A stretch of DNA of 11,332 bases from a bacterium (GTDB lineage Bacteria; Nitrospinota_A; UBA7883; JACRGQ01), in contig JAKAGL010000053.1 in assembly GCA_021815535.1 (NCBI GenBank), positions 1 through 11,332 of the forward strand. The letters run 5' to 3'. A program made the translations under genes and the position numbers. A model generated the notes under the pieces. That model did not search any database. It was given only the letters and a program-made list of their open reading frames with translations, and was not told the DNA's origin. Shown here one piece after another: positions 1 to 6,869 of the stretch (position 1 is its first letter; every line of letters begins with the position of its first letter).

Positions 1-825
1 GGCAGGATGCATCTTGACGAAGAATTGCTGGAAGAGCTGGAATACGCGCTCATCGCCGCCGATACCGGTATGCCGACCACCATGGAACTGATCGATCAGT
101 TGAAGGTTGCGGTGAAAAGGAAGGAGGTGACCTCCGCCGGGGAGGTGCGCCCCTTCCTGGCAAAGCGGATACAGGCAATGCTGACAGTGCCAAGCAAGGG
201 GGCGTCCGGCGCCAAACCCCATGTCATCCTTATGACCGGTGTGAATGGCGCGGGCAAAACCACCACCATCGGCAAACTTTCCGCCCTGTACGCCTCCGAG
301 GGAAAAAGCGTGCTGCTGGCCGCGGCGGATACCTTCCGCGCCGCCGCCATCGAACAGTTGGCCGAATGGGGGAAGCGGACGGGGGCTGAATTGGTGCGCC
401 ATACGGCGGGCAGCGACCCTTCCGCGGTGGCGTTCGATGCCATGAAGGCCGGCATCGCGCGCGGCAGGGATTTCATCATCATTGATACCGCCGGCCGCCT
501 GCACACGCGCAACAATCTCATGGAGGAGATGAAGAAGATACGCCGGATCATCGACCGCGAGCTGCCCGGCGCCCCGCATGAGACACTGCTGGTGGTCGAC
601 GGCTCCACCGGGCAGAACGCCATCAATCAGGTTAAGGAATTCAACCGGAGTGTGCCGCTTACCGGCATCGTCATCACCAAGCTGGATGGCACTTCGAAAG
701 GGGGGGCCGTTATCGGCATCGTGAACGAGACCAAAATACCGGTCCGTTACATCGGCGTGGGAGAATCCATCGAAGACCTTCAGCCATTCGATCCCGCACT
801 TTTTTCAGAAGCGCTGTTGCAGTAG
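1..825 (+). CDS. ftsY: FtsY, signal recognition particle receptor GTPase (5' end outside window)
   Basis: FtsY is the membrane-associated SRP receptor that docks ribosome-SRP complexes at the inner membrane for co-translational insertion. The N domain starts in the first codons (LDEELLEELE) and is followed by the G domain. Counting from the Met codon at base 7, visible motifs are the P-loop GVNGAGKTT (78-86), DTAGRLHTRNN, TKLDGTSKGG and the closing GVGESIEDLQPFD, all typical of FtsY rather than Ffh (no M domain follows). The frame is open from base 1, and the residues before the Met (GR) look like the usual run into the N domain, so the true start, with any acidic A domain, probably lies upstream of the window. 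It ends 25 bases before the convergent permease gene. Identity is very secure; only the 5' boundary is unknown. Confidence 0.96.
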   Translation, partial: GRMHLDEELLEELEYALIAADTGMPTTMELIDQLKVAVKRKEVTSAGEVRPFLAKRIQAMLTVPSKGASGAKPHVILMTGVNGAGKTTTIGKLSALYASEGKSVLLAAADTFRAAAIEQLAEWGKRTGAELVRHTAGSDPSAVAFDAMKAGIARGRDFIIIDTAGRLHTRNNLMEEMKKIRRIIDRELPGAPHETLLVVDGSTGQNAINQVKEFNRSVPLTGIVITKLDGTSKGGAVIGIVNETKIPVRYIGVGESIEDLQPFDPALFSEALLQ

Positions 826-840
826 GCGGGCATTCCCGCC
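825..840. terminator. Short GC hairpin between convergent ftsY and ABC permease genes
   Basis: A perfect 6-bp stem GGCGGG/CCCGCC with loop CATT begins at the last base of the ftsY stop codon and fills most of the 25-base gap between two convergent genes. That position suits a bidirectional terminator. Neither strand has a T-tract after the stem, so it would be weak or non-canonical as an intrinsic terminator. It could also be a chance GC palindrome. Confidence 0.35.
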
Positions 841-850
841 GGCGCGGGGA

Positions 851-1672
851 TTACCGGATAATCGTAGGGTACAGGCGCGCCGCGGCGGCCAGCATCGCCA
901 CAAATAAGACTCCCATCACTCCAAAATCCAAAGCGAAGCTGTGGATATTTTGTCCGCCTGGTATCATCAGTCCCCGCAGGGTATCCACAAGATAGGTTAA
1001 TGGATTGACCCGGGCCACCACGCGCAGCCATGCCGGCATCAGCGCCACCGGATAAATGGCATTACTCGCAAAGAACAGCGGCATGGTGAGCACCTGCCCG
1101 ATACCCATAAAACGTTCACGGGTCTTTACAAGGCAGGCGATTATCAGGGAAAACGTTGAAAAAATGGCCGACCCGAGCAGTACCGCGAAGAGAACGCCGC
1201 CGATCGCCACCGGTTCGATGCGAACCTGTATGCCCATGATAAACGCCAGCCCGTAAATGATCACCGCCTGGACGAGCCCTCTAAGACCCGCGGACAGCGC
1301 CTTGCCCAGCACCAACGCTCCCCTGTAGGAGGGGCTGACCAGGAGTTTGTGGACGATGCCCAGGTCACGTTCCCAAATGACCGCAATCCCGTAAAAGATG
1401 GCGCTGAACAGCACGCTTTGGGCCAGTATTCCCGGCGTCATAAATGCCAAGTAGGGAACATCGCCGGTGGGGATGCCTCTTACTCTGCTGAATACCTGGC
1501 CAAAAATAACCAGCCAGAGCACCGGTTGCACGGCCCGCGTGAACAGTTCCGTGGGATCCCGGAAAAGTTTCCTGAGTTCCACTTCGGCGATGGCAAGGGT
1601 CTGCTTGCCGAACCGGGTGAGAGGCCATCCATTACCCAAGGCGGCTCGCGGTCCTTCTTCTGTCACGGACAT
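851..1672 (-). CDS. ABC-2 type transporter permease (DrrB/NodJ-like)
   Basis: Inner-membrane permease of an ABC-2 exporter, 273 aa from the start chosen here. An N-terminal cytoplasmic stretch is followed by about six hydrophobic segments: roughly residues 46-62, 72-98, 117-146, 152-178, 190-210 and one near the C terminus. The ABC-2 signature region (ERFMGIG...MPLFFASNAIYPV...NPLTYLVDTLRG) is at about 184-232. The start at 1672 is preferred over an in-frame Met 23 codons upstream (1741) because an AAGGAGG ribosome-binding site sits 11 nt ahead of it. It overlaps the last 41 bases of the ATPase gene, so the two are co-transcribed and probably translationally coupled. The substrate cannot be read from sequence: DrrAB, NodIJ and other drug, lipid or polysaccharide exporters share this layout. 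Confidence 0.9.
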   Translation of the reverse strand: MSVTEEGPRAALGNGWPLTRFGKQTLAIAEVELRKLFRDPTELFTRAVQPVLWLVIFGQVFSRVRGIPTGDVPYLAFMTPGILAQSVLFSAIFYGIAVIWERDLGIVHKLLVSPSYRGALVLGKALSAGLRGLVQAVIIYGLAFIMGIQVRIEPVAIGGVLFAVLLGSAIFSTFSLIIACLVKTRERFMGIGQVLTMPLFFASNAIYPVALMPAWLRVVARVNPLTYLVDTLRGLMIPGGQNIHSFALDFGVMGVLFVAMLAAAARLYPTIIR

Positions 1673-2459
1673 CCCGGTAATTTCCTCCTTCCGTGATGAT
1701 CCCCCCGCTGAAATGGATGAAAACCTCTTCCATGCCTGCATTGGCTCCTACCGCCGATTTTAATGCCAGCGGCGTTCCCGCGGCGCTCATTTTTCCCTGA
1801 AAGAGAATGGCGATCTCATCGCAGAGCTGGTCGGCTTCTTCCATATCGTGGGTCGTCATGAGAATGGTGAGGTTATTCTGGTTCTTCAGGTTTAGCAACC
1901 GGTCCCATACGGTCCGCCGCGCCACCGGGTCGAGGCCGATGGTGGGCTCGTCAAGGAACAGTACCTGGGGCCGATGGATCATCGCCTGGGCGAGTTCCAA
2001 ACGTCTGATCATGCCCCCCGAGTAGGTCTTGACCAGCTTATGGGCAAATTCCGATATCCCCATGAACTGCAATGTTTCTGCGATCCGGTTCTTCCGGTCG
2101 GCCGCTTCCATGCCATACAGTTTTGCGGATAACATCATATTTTCATATCCCGTCAATGCTCCATCGGCGGAAAGCATCTGGGGAACGTAGCCTATTTGCG
2201 TTCTAACGCCGGCGGCCTCTTTCACGATATCCATGCCGGCTACCTGGGCGATGCCGGACCCCGGTTCAAGGAGAGTGGTGAGCATTTTGATCGTCGTGCT
2301 TTTTCCCGCGCCGTTCGGCCCCAGAAGACCGAAGATCTCCCCGAAACCGATTTGCAGGTTTAGGTTGTCAACAGCCGTTAGGCCGCCAAAACATTTGGTA
2401 AGGCCTGCGGCCAGAATGGCGTATTTTTTATCGCCGGTTTGCTCGTGGGAATTGGTCAT
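1632..2459 (-). CDS. ABC transporter ATP-binding protein (DrrA/NodI-like)
   Basis: Cytoplasmic ATPase subunit of an ABC-2 exporter, 275 aa. All nucleotide-binding-domain motifs are present: Walker A GPNGAGKST (47-55), Q-loop Gln94 in GYVPQ, signature YSGGM (146-150), Walker B VLFLDEP (166-172), D-loop GLDP (175-178) and switch His204 in TTHD. The start ATG has AAGGA 6 nt upstream. After the usual EEVFIHFSGG ending there is a short basic tail (RDVRDRRRTASRLG) encoded where the permease ribosome-binding site and start overlap; it is probably a by-product of that overlap. It drives the permease encoded immediately downstream. The family is certain; the transported compound is unknown. Confidence 0.94.
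   Translation of the reverse strand: MTNSHEQTGDKKYAILAAGLTKCFGGLTAVDNLNLQIGFGEIFGLLGPNGAGKSTTIKMLTTLLEPGSGIAQVAGMDIVKEAAGVRTQIGYVPQMLSADGALTGYENMMLSAKLYGMEAADRKNRIAETLQFMGISEFAHKLVKTYSGGMIRRLELAQAMIHRPQVLFLDEPTIGLDPVARRTVWDRLLNLKNQNNLTILMTTHDMEEADQLCDEIAILFQGKMSAAGTPLALKSAVGANAGMEEVFIHFSGGIITEGGNYRDVRDRRRTASRLG
1684..1690 (-). promoter_or_regulatory. Ribosome-binding site deciding the permease start
   Basis: On the minus strand the sequence reads AAGGAGG, 11 nt before the ATG at 1672 and inside the 3' end of the ATPase gene. No comparable site precedes the upstream in-frame ATG at 1741, so this decides the permease start. Confidence 0.75.
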
Positions 2460-2678
2460 TAGTATTCCTTAATCATCGTACATCGCTAATGATGCCATAT
2501 ATATCCCGGCGGACAAAGGCAGATCGAATTGGCATTCAAATGTTTCTAAATCACCTTGTTTTCGGATAAAATATCGAATCGTAACAGTTGCATGCTGAAA
2601 TATTACACTGAAGAAATCATTCGGATTGCCGATAAGACAGGAACGCTGTTTTATTTAAGAGGAAGAGGGATTTAACAG
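2460..2678. other. Divergent intergenic control region between ABC exporter and motility genes
   Basis: An AT-rich 219-base gap separating the minus-strand ABC operon from the plus-strand fapA-mot genes. On the plus strand it holds a sigma-28-like promoter and a purine-rich ribosome-binding site (GAGGAAGAGGG, about 10 nt before the fapA ATG). For the minus-strand operon only its AAGGA ribosome-binding site (2466-2470) is clear; AT-rich runs such as ATATAT near 2498-2503 have no convincing -35 partner. Confidence 0.6.
2609..2635 (+). promoter_or_regulatory. Sigma-28 (FliA)-type flagellar promoter for fapA-motA-motB-pilZ
   Basis: GCCGATAA at 2628-2635 matches the sigma-28 -10 consensus at 8 of 8 positions. 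TGAA at 2609-2612 lies exactly 15 bases upstream, matching TAAA-N15-GCCGATAA with 3 of 4 in the -35 core. The predicted start of transcription near 2643-2646 leaves a leader of about 35 bases that includes the fapA ribosome-binding site. Its position ahead of stator genes, which sigma-28 controls in many bacteria, supports the call. Site and spacing are seen directly; use of sigma-28 is inferred. Confidence 0.75.
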
Positions 2679-3920
2679 ATGCCGAACATCCTGGTTTTCG
2701 CCTTGCCGCCGGAGCTTATCAAGGCGGCAGGACCGACCGACCCGCTAACCGCCTTCATTTCGCTGCCGATTCCGGTGGAGGCGCAGCAGGCGATCGCCGT
2801 TTATGTGGAGGAAGGCAAGGAGATCCCGGATCAGTTCCGTTCTGCGGTGAAGTGGCAGTTGCCGGCGGGGGCGACTGTCCGTGAGGTGGCTGGCGAGGGG
2901 ATGACCATTTCGCAGGGCGAATACTCGATGCTGGCGGCCGCGAAAAAAGGATTTGTCAGCGCATCGGAAAAAAAACTAAAGGTGAGCGGGATTTATGAAG
3001 TTGCCCGCGACCTCAACAGCCGGACCGGCGGCGTGGAAACCTCCGGATCGGTATTGGTGCATGGCTCGCTTAGCCAAGGGGTTACCATCGTATCGGGCGG
3101 AGACGTTGAAGTGCGCGGCCTCATCGATGACGCCAACATCCGGGCGGCCGGCAGCATTGTGGCCAAAGGGGGCTTTAACGGCGGCGAAAAGGGGAAACTT
3201 TCCGCCGGCAGGGATCTCTACAGCCAGTTTGTGCAGATGGGGACGCTGGAAGCGCCCGGGAATATCGTGGTGGATGGCAGCATAATGAACGCCACCATTC
3301 TCTGCGGAAAAAAACTGGTTGTGCGCGGCAACGGCTTTCTGGTGGGGGGAAAGGTGATCGCCCGCGAAGGGGTCGAGGTGAGCCGTATCGGCTCCGAGGC
3401 GGCAGTGGTAACAGAGATCGAAGTGGGGGGAGACCCCTTTCAGCTGATACGCATCGAAGAAGCCAACGAAACGGTGCAGAAACTGGAAAAGGATATCACT
3501 TCCGCCGCCGCACAGGCCCAGCACATTTCAAAAGAGATGGGAGGGGTGGTGCGGTTTGACGAAGCCGATCTTCCGACCTCGCTGTTCACCGCCGCCGAGG
3601 TCATGCGTAACCAAGCGGCAACCCTCAGCGAAGAAAAGAAAGAGGATCTCCATAAATTCGGCGCCGCCGTCATTTCCTTCATGAAACTGCAAGACCGGCT
3701 GGAGAAGGAGCGGAAGGACCTGAACGGCGCCGCCGAGGATACCGGCGGTTTTTTTGCCAAAGCAAAGGTCACCGTAACAAAGATCGCCCATCCCGGAACA
3801 ACAATCAAAATGGCGACCGCCGTGATGCGGCTGGACCGCGAACAGGAGCGGGTAGCATTTTATTACAAACCCCCCTCCGGCGACGAAAAGTACCCGGAGA
3901 TCGGGATGGGGTATATTTAA
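2679..3920 (+). CDS. FapA-like DUF342 protein, first gene of the motility unit
   Basis: A 413-aa cytoplasmic protein of the DUF342/FapA (flagellar assembly protein A) type. Residues about 100-260 form a run of glycine- and valine-rich repeats (GSVLVHGSLSQGVTIVSGGD, GSIVAKGGF, GKLSAGRDLYS, GNIVVDGSIM) typical of the right-handed beta-helix of this family, related in style to bactofilins. Charged, Ala/Glu/Lys-rich stretches at about 260-285 and 315-345 look like coiled coil. There is no signal peptide or membrane segment. It is somewhat shorter than many DUF342 proteins, which often pass 450 aa. It lies 22 bases ahead of motA and behind a sigma-28-like promoter, so a role in the flagellar motor or its placement is likely, but the biochemical function of the family is poorly defined. 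Confidence 0.82.
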   Translation: MPNILVFALPPELIKAAGPTDPLTAFISLPIPVEAQQAIAVYVEEGKEIPDQFRSAVKWQLPAGATVREVAGEGMTISQGEYSMLAAAKKGFVSASEKKLKVSGIYEVARDLNSRTGGVETSGSVLVHGSLSQGVTIVSGGDVEVRGLIDDANIRAAGSIVAKGGFNGGEKGKLSAGRDLYSQFVQMGTLEAPGNIVVDGSIMNATILCGKKLVVRGNGFLVGGKVIAREGVEVSRIGSEAAVVTEIEVGGDPFQLIRIEEANETVQKLEKDITSAAAQAQHISKEMGGVVRFDEADLPTSLFTAAEVMRNQAATLSEEKKEDLHKFGAAVISFMKLQDRLEKERKDLNGAAEDTGGFFAKAKVTVTKIAHPGTTIKMATAVMRLDREQERVAFYYKPPSGDEKYPEIGMGYI

Positions 3921-3933
3921 GCGGTCATATGAC

Positions 3934-3940
3934 GGGAGGA
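3934..3940 (+). promoter_or_regulatory. Closely spaced ribosome-binding site of motA
   Basis: GGGAGGA ends only 2 bases before the GTG start of motA, tighter than usual. It also lies inside a five-codon open frame (3929-3946, ATGACGGGAGGAATGTGA) whose stop overlaps the motA start. The arrangement suggests inefficient or coupled initiation. Confidence 0.5.
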
Positions 3941-3942
3941 AT

Positions 3943-4758
3943 GTGAGTACATTATTAGCGTTCGTTGCCGGCATCAGCCTGGTGCTTATCGCCATGAGCT
4001 GGCAGGTGGGGATCAGCCACTTTTGGGATCTTCCCGCATTCCTGATCGTGGCGGGCGGTACGTCAGCGGCGATGTTTATCTGCTTTCCGTTGCCGCAGGT
4101 CTTGCGCGTCTTTGGCGTTTTGCGCCAAATCTTCCGCGCGGAGGAAGCGGGGCCGGGAACCATCATCGCCTTGTTCGTCCGTCTTTCATTCAAAGCGCGC
4201 CAGCAGTCGCTCCTTTCACTGGAAGAGGACATGAAGCGGATCGAGAACCGGTACATCAAGCAGGGGCTTGAGATGGTGATAGACGGCCATCCCGGCCATC
4301 TTATCCGCGAGGTGCTGGAAACCGAGCTGGACTTTGTGCAGACGCGCCACCGGAAAGGTGAACACATTTTCCGCACCGCCGGCAAGCTGGCCCCCGCCTT
4401 CGGGTTGATGGGCACGGTTATCGGCCTCGTGCAGATGTTGCTGGGCTTGGCCGAAGCGTCCGCATCCGGATCAAACACCACCGAGGTTCTCGCCCGCGGC
4501 ATGGCGGTGGCCCTTATGACCACGTTCTACGGCATCCTTCTGGCGAACCTCTTTTTTGCGCCAATCGCCGAAAAACTGCACGTAAAAACGGACGAAGAGC
4601 ACCTTAATACCCAGGTCGCCATCGAAGGAATACTGATGCTTCAGTCCGGCGTAAATCCCCGTATCATCGAGCGGAAACTCAACTCGTTCCTTTCGCCGCA
4701 GCAGCGGGTGAAAGTGTACGATGAATACCTCAAACGCCAGCGGACCGCCGCGCCGTGA
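3943..4758 (+). CDS. motA: MotA, flagellar motor stator proton/ion channel subunit
   Basis: MotA forms, with MotB, the inner-membrane ion channel that drives flagellar rotation. The 271-aa product has the family layout: two N-terminal membrane segments (about 3-18 and 31-50), a cytoplasmic domain with the torque-related charged residues (Arg86 and Glu94 in the KARQQSLLSLEE stretch, matching the spacing of E. coli Arg90/Glu98), then two more segments at about 150-170 and 186-208. The channel prolines Pro151 (LAPAFGLMGTVIGL) and Pro207 (FFAPIAEKL) are conserved. The GTG start is needed to include the first membrane segment; no upstream in-frame ATG exists before a stop. motB follows after 14 bases. 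Whether it uses protons or sodium cannot be told with confidence. Confidence 0.95.
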   Translation: MSTLLAFVAGISLVLIAMSWQVGISHFWDLPAFLIVAGGTSAAMFICFPLPQVLRVFGVLRQIFRAEEAGPGTIIALFVRLSFKARQQSLLSLEEDMKRIENRYIKQGLEMVIDGHPGHLIREVLETELDFVQTRHRKGEHIFRTAGKLAPAFGLMGTVIGLVQMLLGLAEASASGSNTTEVLARGMAVALMTTFYGILLANLFFAPIAEKLHVKTDEEHLNTQVAIEGILMLQSGVNPRIIERKLNSFLSPQQRVKVYDEYLKRQRTAAP

Positions 4759-4772
4759 TTTAGGGAGGGCGT

Positions 4773-5489
4773 ATGCTCGAGGAACGCCGGAAACCAGGAC
4801 CCAAGCCGAAGATCCGTCCATCGGTTCTCGCAGCCATCCATGAGGAAGCTTCCGCCGAAGCGATGGACGAAGCGCGCTGGCTCTTCTCGCTCAGCGACCT
4901 TTTAACGCTGTTGCTCACCTTTTTCGTCTTGCTCTTCGCCATTTCCGTGCCGGACCAGAAGAAGTTGGCCGACATGATGCAGGGGTATGGTGGCGCCAAA
5001 GGGGGGGCCAAGAAAGCTGCGCCCGGCGCTGAAGACCCCGAGGCGTTCGTTAAAAAACACATGAAATCGCTTATCTCCGACAACAATCTCGCCAATGATA
5101 TTGAGTTGACCTCGGATTCCCGCGGGGTGGTGCTTTTTTCCCGGGGCGATTTTTTCTTTGCTTCCGGCAGCGCCGACCTGCTTCCCGATACGCGCTTGTT
5201 TCTGGACAAAGTCGCCGACATCGTGAGGAGCGTGCCGAACACCGTGCTGGTGGAAGGGCACACCGACGACGTGCCAACGCACACTGCGCAGTTTCCCAGC
5301 AACTGGGAGCTTTCCACCGCGCGCGCGGCGGCGGTGGTAAAATATCTCGTCGAAGAGAAGAAAATCGATCCGAAACGTTTCATCGTATCGGGCTACGGCG
5401 AGTACAAGCCGCGGTTCCCGGTCACCCCCGAAAACCGCCCCAAGAACCGCCGCGTGGAGATCGTCATTATGACCTCGGAAAAGAAATGA
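4773..5489 (+). CDS. motB: MotB, peptidoglycan-anchored stator subunit
   Basis: MotB anchors the stator to peptidoglycan and carries the ion-binding aspartate. In this 238-aa protein a basic N-terminal tail precedes one membrane segment (about 38-58, WLFSLSDLLTLLLTFFVLLF) with the essential Asp at residue 42. The OmpA-like peptidoglycan-binding domain occupies roughly 118-235, with GHTDDVP at 162-168 and NRRVEI at 225-230. The start has AGGGAGG a few bases upstream. The linker at 70-90 is rich in Gly, Ala and Lys. The last four bases (ATGA) overlap the start of the PilZ gene, indicating translational coupling. All key residues are intact. Confidence 0.95.
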   Translation: MLEERRKPGPKPKIRPSVLAAIHEEASAEAMDEARWLFSLSDLLTLLLTFFVLLFAISVPDQKKLADMMQGYGGAKGGAKKAAPGAEDPEAFVKKHMKSLISDNNLANDIELTSDSRGVVLFSRGDFFFASGSADLLPDTRLFLDKVADIVRSVPNTVLVEGHTDDVPTHTAQFPSNWELSTARAAAVVKYLVEEKKIDPKRFIVSGYGEYKPRFPVTPENRPKNRRVEIVIMTSEKK

Positions 5490-5893
5490 GTCCTGCACCA
5501 ACACCCGGACCGGGCAAGGGAGCCGGCAAGCGATCCGATTTCCGTGTCGAAATGCCGCTGATGATCCGGTACCGCGTGGCGGTGCGCCAGGAAGACGGGC
5601 GGTATCTGCTTTCGCCGTTTTCCAACGGGGTGGGCGTCGACTTTTCTGGCGGCGGTTGCGCGTTCAAGATAGCCAAGGATATCCCGCCCGGCTATTTTCT
5701 TTACATCGAGATCACCATGCCGCATGGCAAAGAGCCAGTGCAGGCGGTGGCCGAAGTTGTCCGCAACCTGCCGGATGAACTGAAGGGAAGGCCGGTGTTC
5801 CGTTGCATCACCCGCTATGTCCTCATTCATCCGGACGTGCAGGACTGGATGGTCGCCTACTTTATCGGCGAAGCGGCCCGGCAGAAAAAATAG
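5486..5893 (+). CDS. PilZ-domain protein, probable c-di-GMP receptor
   Basis: A 135-aa single-domain PilZ protein. Both halves of the c-di-GMP-binding signature are visible: R16-x3-R20 (KRSDFR) near the N terminus and D52-x-S54-x-x-G57 (VDFSGGG) at the start of the barrel, so nucleotide binding is likely. There are no membrane segments and no N-terminal YcgR domain, so it is a minimal PilZ protein. The gene overlaps motB by ATGA and has only a weak ribosome-binding site, consistent with coupled translation. The context argues for a role in adjusting the flagellar stator to c-di-GMP levels, by analogy with YcgR-type brakes; that role is inference, the domain call is solid. Confidence 0.88.
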   Translation: MSPAPTPGPGKGAGKRSDFRVEMPLMIRYRVAVRQEDGRYLLSPFSNGVGVDFSGGGCAFKIAKDIPPGYFLYIEITMPHGKEPVQAVAEVVRNLPDELKGRPVFRCITRYVLIHPDVQDWMVAYFIGEAARQKK

Positions 5894-5938
5894 CCCGCGC
5901 CGCCGCTTCTTTTGCCCCTTTGCGCTATTATTAGAGAC

Positions 5939-6406
5939 ATGGCTATTGATATTGACAGCGCGAAACCGCTTTACGCCATGGCGGTGGCGGCCACCCTCAC
6001 CAATACGGCTCCGCGGATGTTGCGTGAATACGAAAAGGCCGGATTTATAAAACCGGCGCGGGTGAACGGACAACGCCGCTATTCCAATAATGACATCCAG
6101 TTCATCAAGAACATCAAGTTTTATCTCGACGAAGCGGGGATGACCATCAACGGCCTCAAGCTTCTCTACATGATGGCCCCCTGCTGGGAGATCAAGCAAT
6201 GCAACCAGCCCGCATGCCCCGCCTACGGCAACTACCGGCAAAAATGCTGGGAAGCGATTAAAGGGTCGGGCGAGACGGATGCCCGCACTTGTCAAGGGTG
6301 CCCCATCCACCTTACCTACCGGAAAAACCGGGCCATGCGGATGCACCAGGGGAAGGATATCGGTCCCAAGTGCTTTGTGCCGGCCAAAAGAGGAAAACGG
6401 CGGTAG
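5939..6406 (+). CDS. MerR-family regulator with C-terminal cysteine-rich CW module
   Basis: A 155-aa protein with an N-terminal MerR winged-helix DNA-binding domain (about 10-78: PLYAMAVAATLTNTAPRMLREYEKAGFI, GQRRYSNNDIQFIKNI), closest in feel to HspR/MerR-type regulators. Instead of the usual dimerisation coiled coil and effector domain, residues 81-145 hold a cysteine-rich module: Cys82-Trp83, Cys88, Cys93 (CPAYGN), Cys103-Trp104, Cys118, Cys121, then Cys145. This CW...CPAYGN...CW pattern also occurs as a small module in sensor proteins and suggests binding of metal, an Fe-S cluster or a redox signal. The ATG at 5939 is chosen over an in-frame TTG at 5912 because homology starts just after it. 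It lies 45 bases after the PilZ gene and ahead of the dsrE-SQR unit. The ligand is unknown. Confidence 0.82.
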   Translation: MAIDIDSAKPLYAMAVAATLTNTAPRMLREYEKAGFIKPARVNGQRRYSNNDIQFIKNIKFYLDEAGMTINGLKLLYMMAPCWEIKQCNQPACPAYGNYRQKCWEAIKGSGETDARTCQGCPIHLTYRKNRAMRMHQGKDIGPKCFVPAKRGKRR

Positions 6407-6441
6407 ACGGCATCAGCCGCCGGTTGGCGTGGCGCCGATAC

Positions 6442-6486
6442 TTGACATTTAATTGTCAGCTATATTATCGTTAATTTGTAATTAAC
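6442..6486 (+). promoter_or_regulatory. Promoter with two dyad operators upstream of dsrE-SQR
   Basis: Two inverted repeats lie in this AT-rich stretch: TGACA-N6-TGTCA (6443-6458) and the perfect 7-bp dyad GTTAATT-TGT-AATTAAC (6470-6486). A sigma-70-like promoter TTGTCA (6453-6458)-N18-TGTAAT (6477-6482) overlaps both. An alternative pairing is TTGACA (6442-6447)-N15-TATTAT (6463-6468). A start near 6489 would leave a leader of about 24 bases containing the dsrE ribosome-binding site. The repeats are seen directly; regulation by the adjacent MerR protein is a guess. Confidence 0.6.
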
Positions 6487-6512
6487 GTCCATCGTTTGCA
6501 GGGAGGGTGTTC

Positions 6513-6869
6513 ATGGCCAAATCGCTTCTCGTCATCATAAGTTCGGCGCCGTACGGCGGCTCAGACGCGGCGTGGAACGCCATCCGGCTTGCCGCAACGG
6601 CGCGGGGGAATGACAGCGCCACCCGCATTTTTCTCATGAATGCCGGTATAGATGCCGCCCGGAAGGGAGCGCCGCCCCCTGCGTCTTCATTTCATCTTGC
6701 CGCAATGCTGGAAGAAGAGGCGGCGGCCGGCGTGGAAATCCGCTACTGCAAGGTCTGCATCGACCGATGCGGCATCGGTACGGGGGAGATGATCGACTCC
6801 GTGAAGCCGGGATCCATGCAGATCCTTTATGACTGGATTATGGATTCGGATAAAGTTGTGACGTTCTGA
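6513..6869 (+). CDS. DsrE-family sulfur-carrier-like protein
   Basis: A 118-aa small soluble protein of the DsrE/DsrF-like fold: beta-strand start (KSLLVIISSAPYGGSDAAWNAIRLA), a central FLMNAGIDAA segment and the C-terminal cysteine region RYCKVCIDRCGI (Cys79, Cys82, Cys86), followed by GEMIDSVKPGSMQILYDWI, as is common in this family. Related proteins carry or relay persulfide sulfur in tRNA thiolation and sulfur oxidation. The ATG at 6513 is chosen over an in-frame GTG at 6507 because GGGAGG at 6501-6506 gives 6-nt spacing to it. Its stop and the SQR start share a base (TGATG), so the two genes are coupled and probably act together on sulfide-derived sulfur. The exact partner is not deducible. 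Confidence 0.8.
   Translation: MAKSLLVIISSAPYGGSDAAWNAIRLAATARGNDSATRIFLMNAGIDAARKGAPPPASSFHLAAMLEEEAAAGVEIRYCKVCIDRCGIGTGEMIDSVKPGSMQILYDWIMDSDKVVTF

Noticed and set aside
1741..1741. Upstream start for the permease adding 23 residues
   Set aside because: The extra residues are not permease-like, they deepen the overlap with the ATPase, and a strong ribosome-binding site points to the ATG at 1672.
2530..2547. TGGCAT...TGTTT resembling a sigma-54 promoter upstream of fapA
   Set aside because: The GG and the position 12 bases downstream do not give the required GC; the second element is TT.
2592..2675. 27-codon open frame (begins MLKYYTEEIIRIADKTG) just ahead of and in frame with fapA, ending TAA three bases before its ATG
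   Set aside because: No ribosome-binding site, and AT-rich codons unlike its neighbours. It contains the sigma-28-like promoter, and transcription from that promoter would begin inside it, so it is most likely chance.
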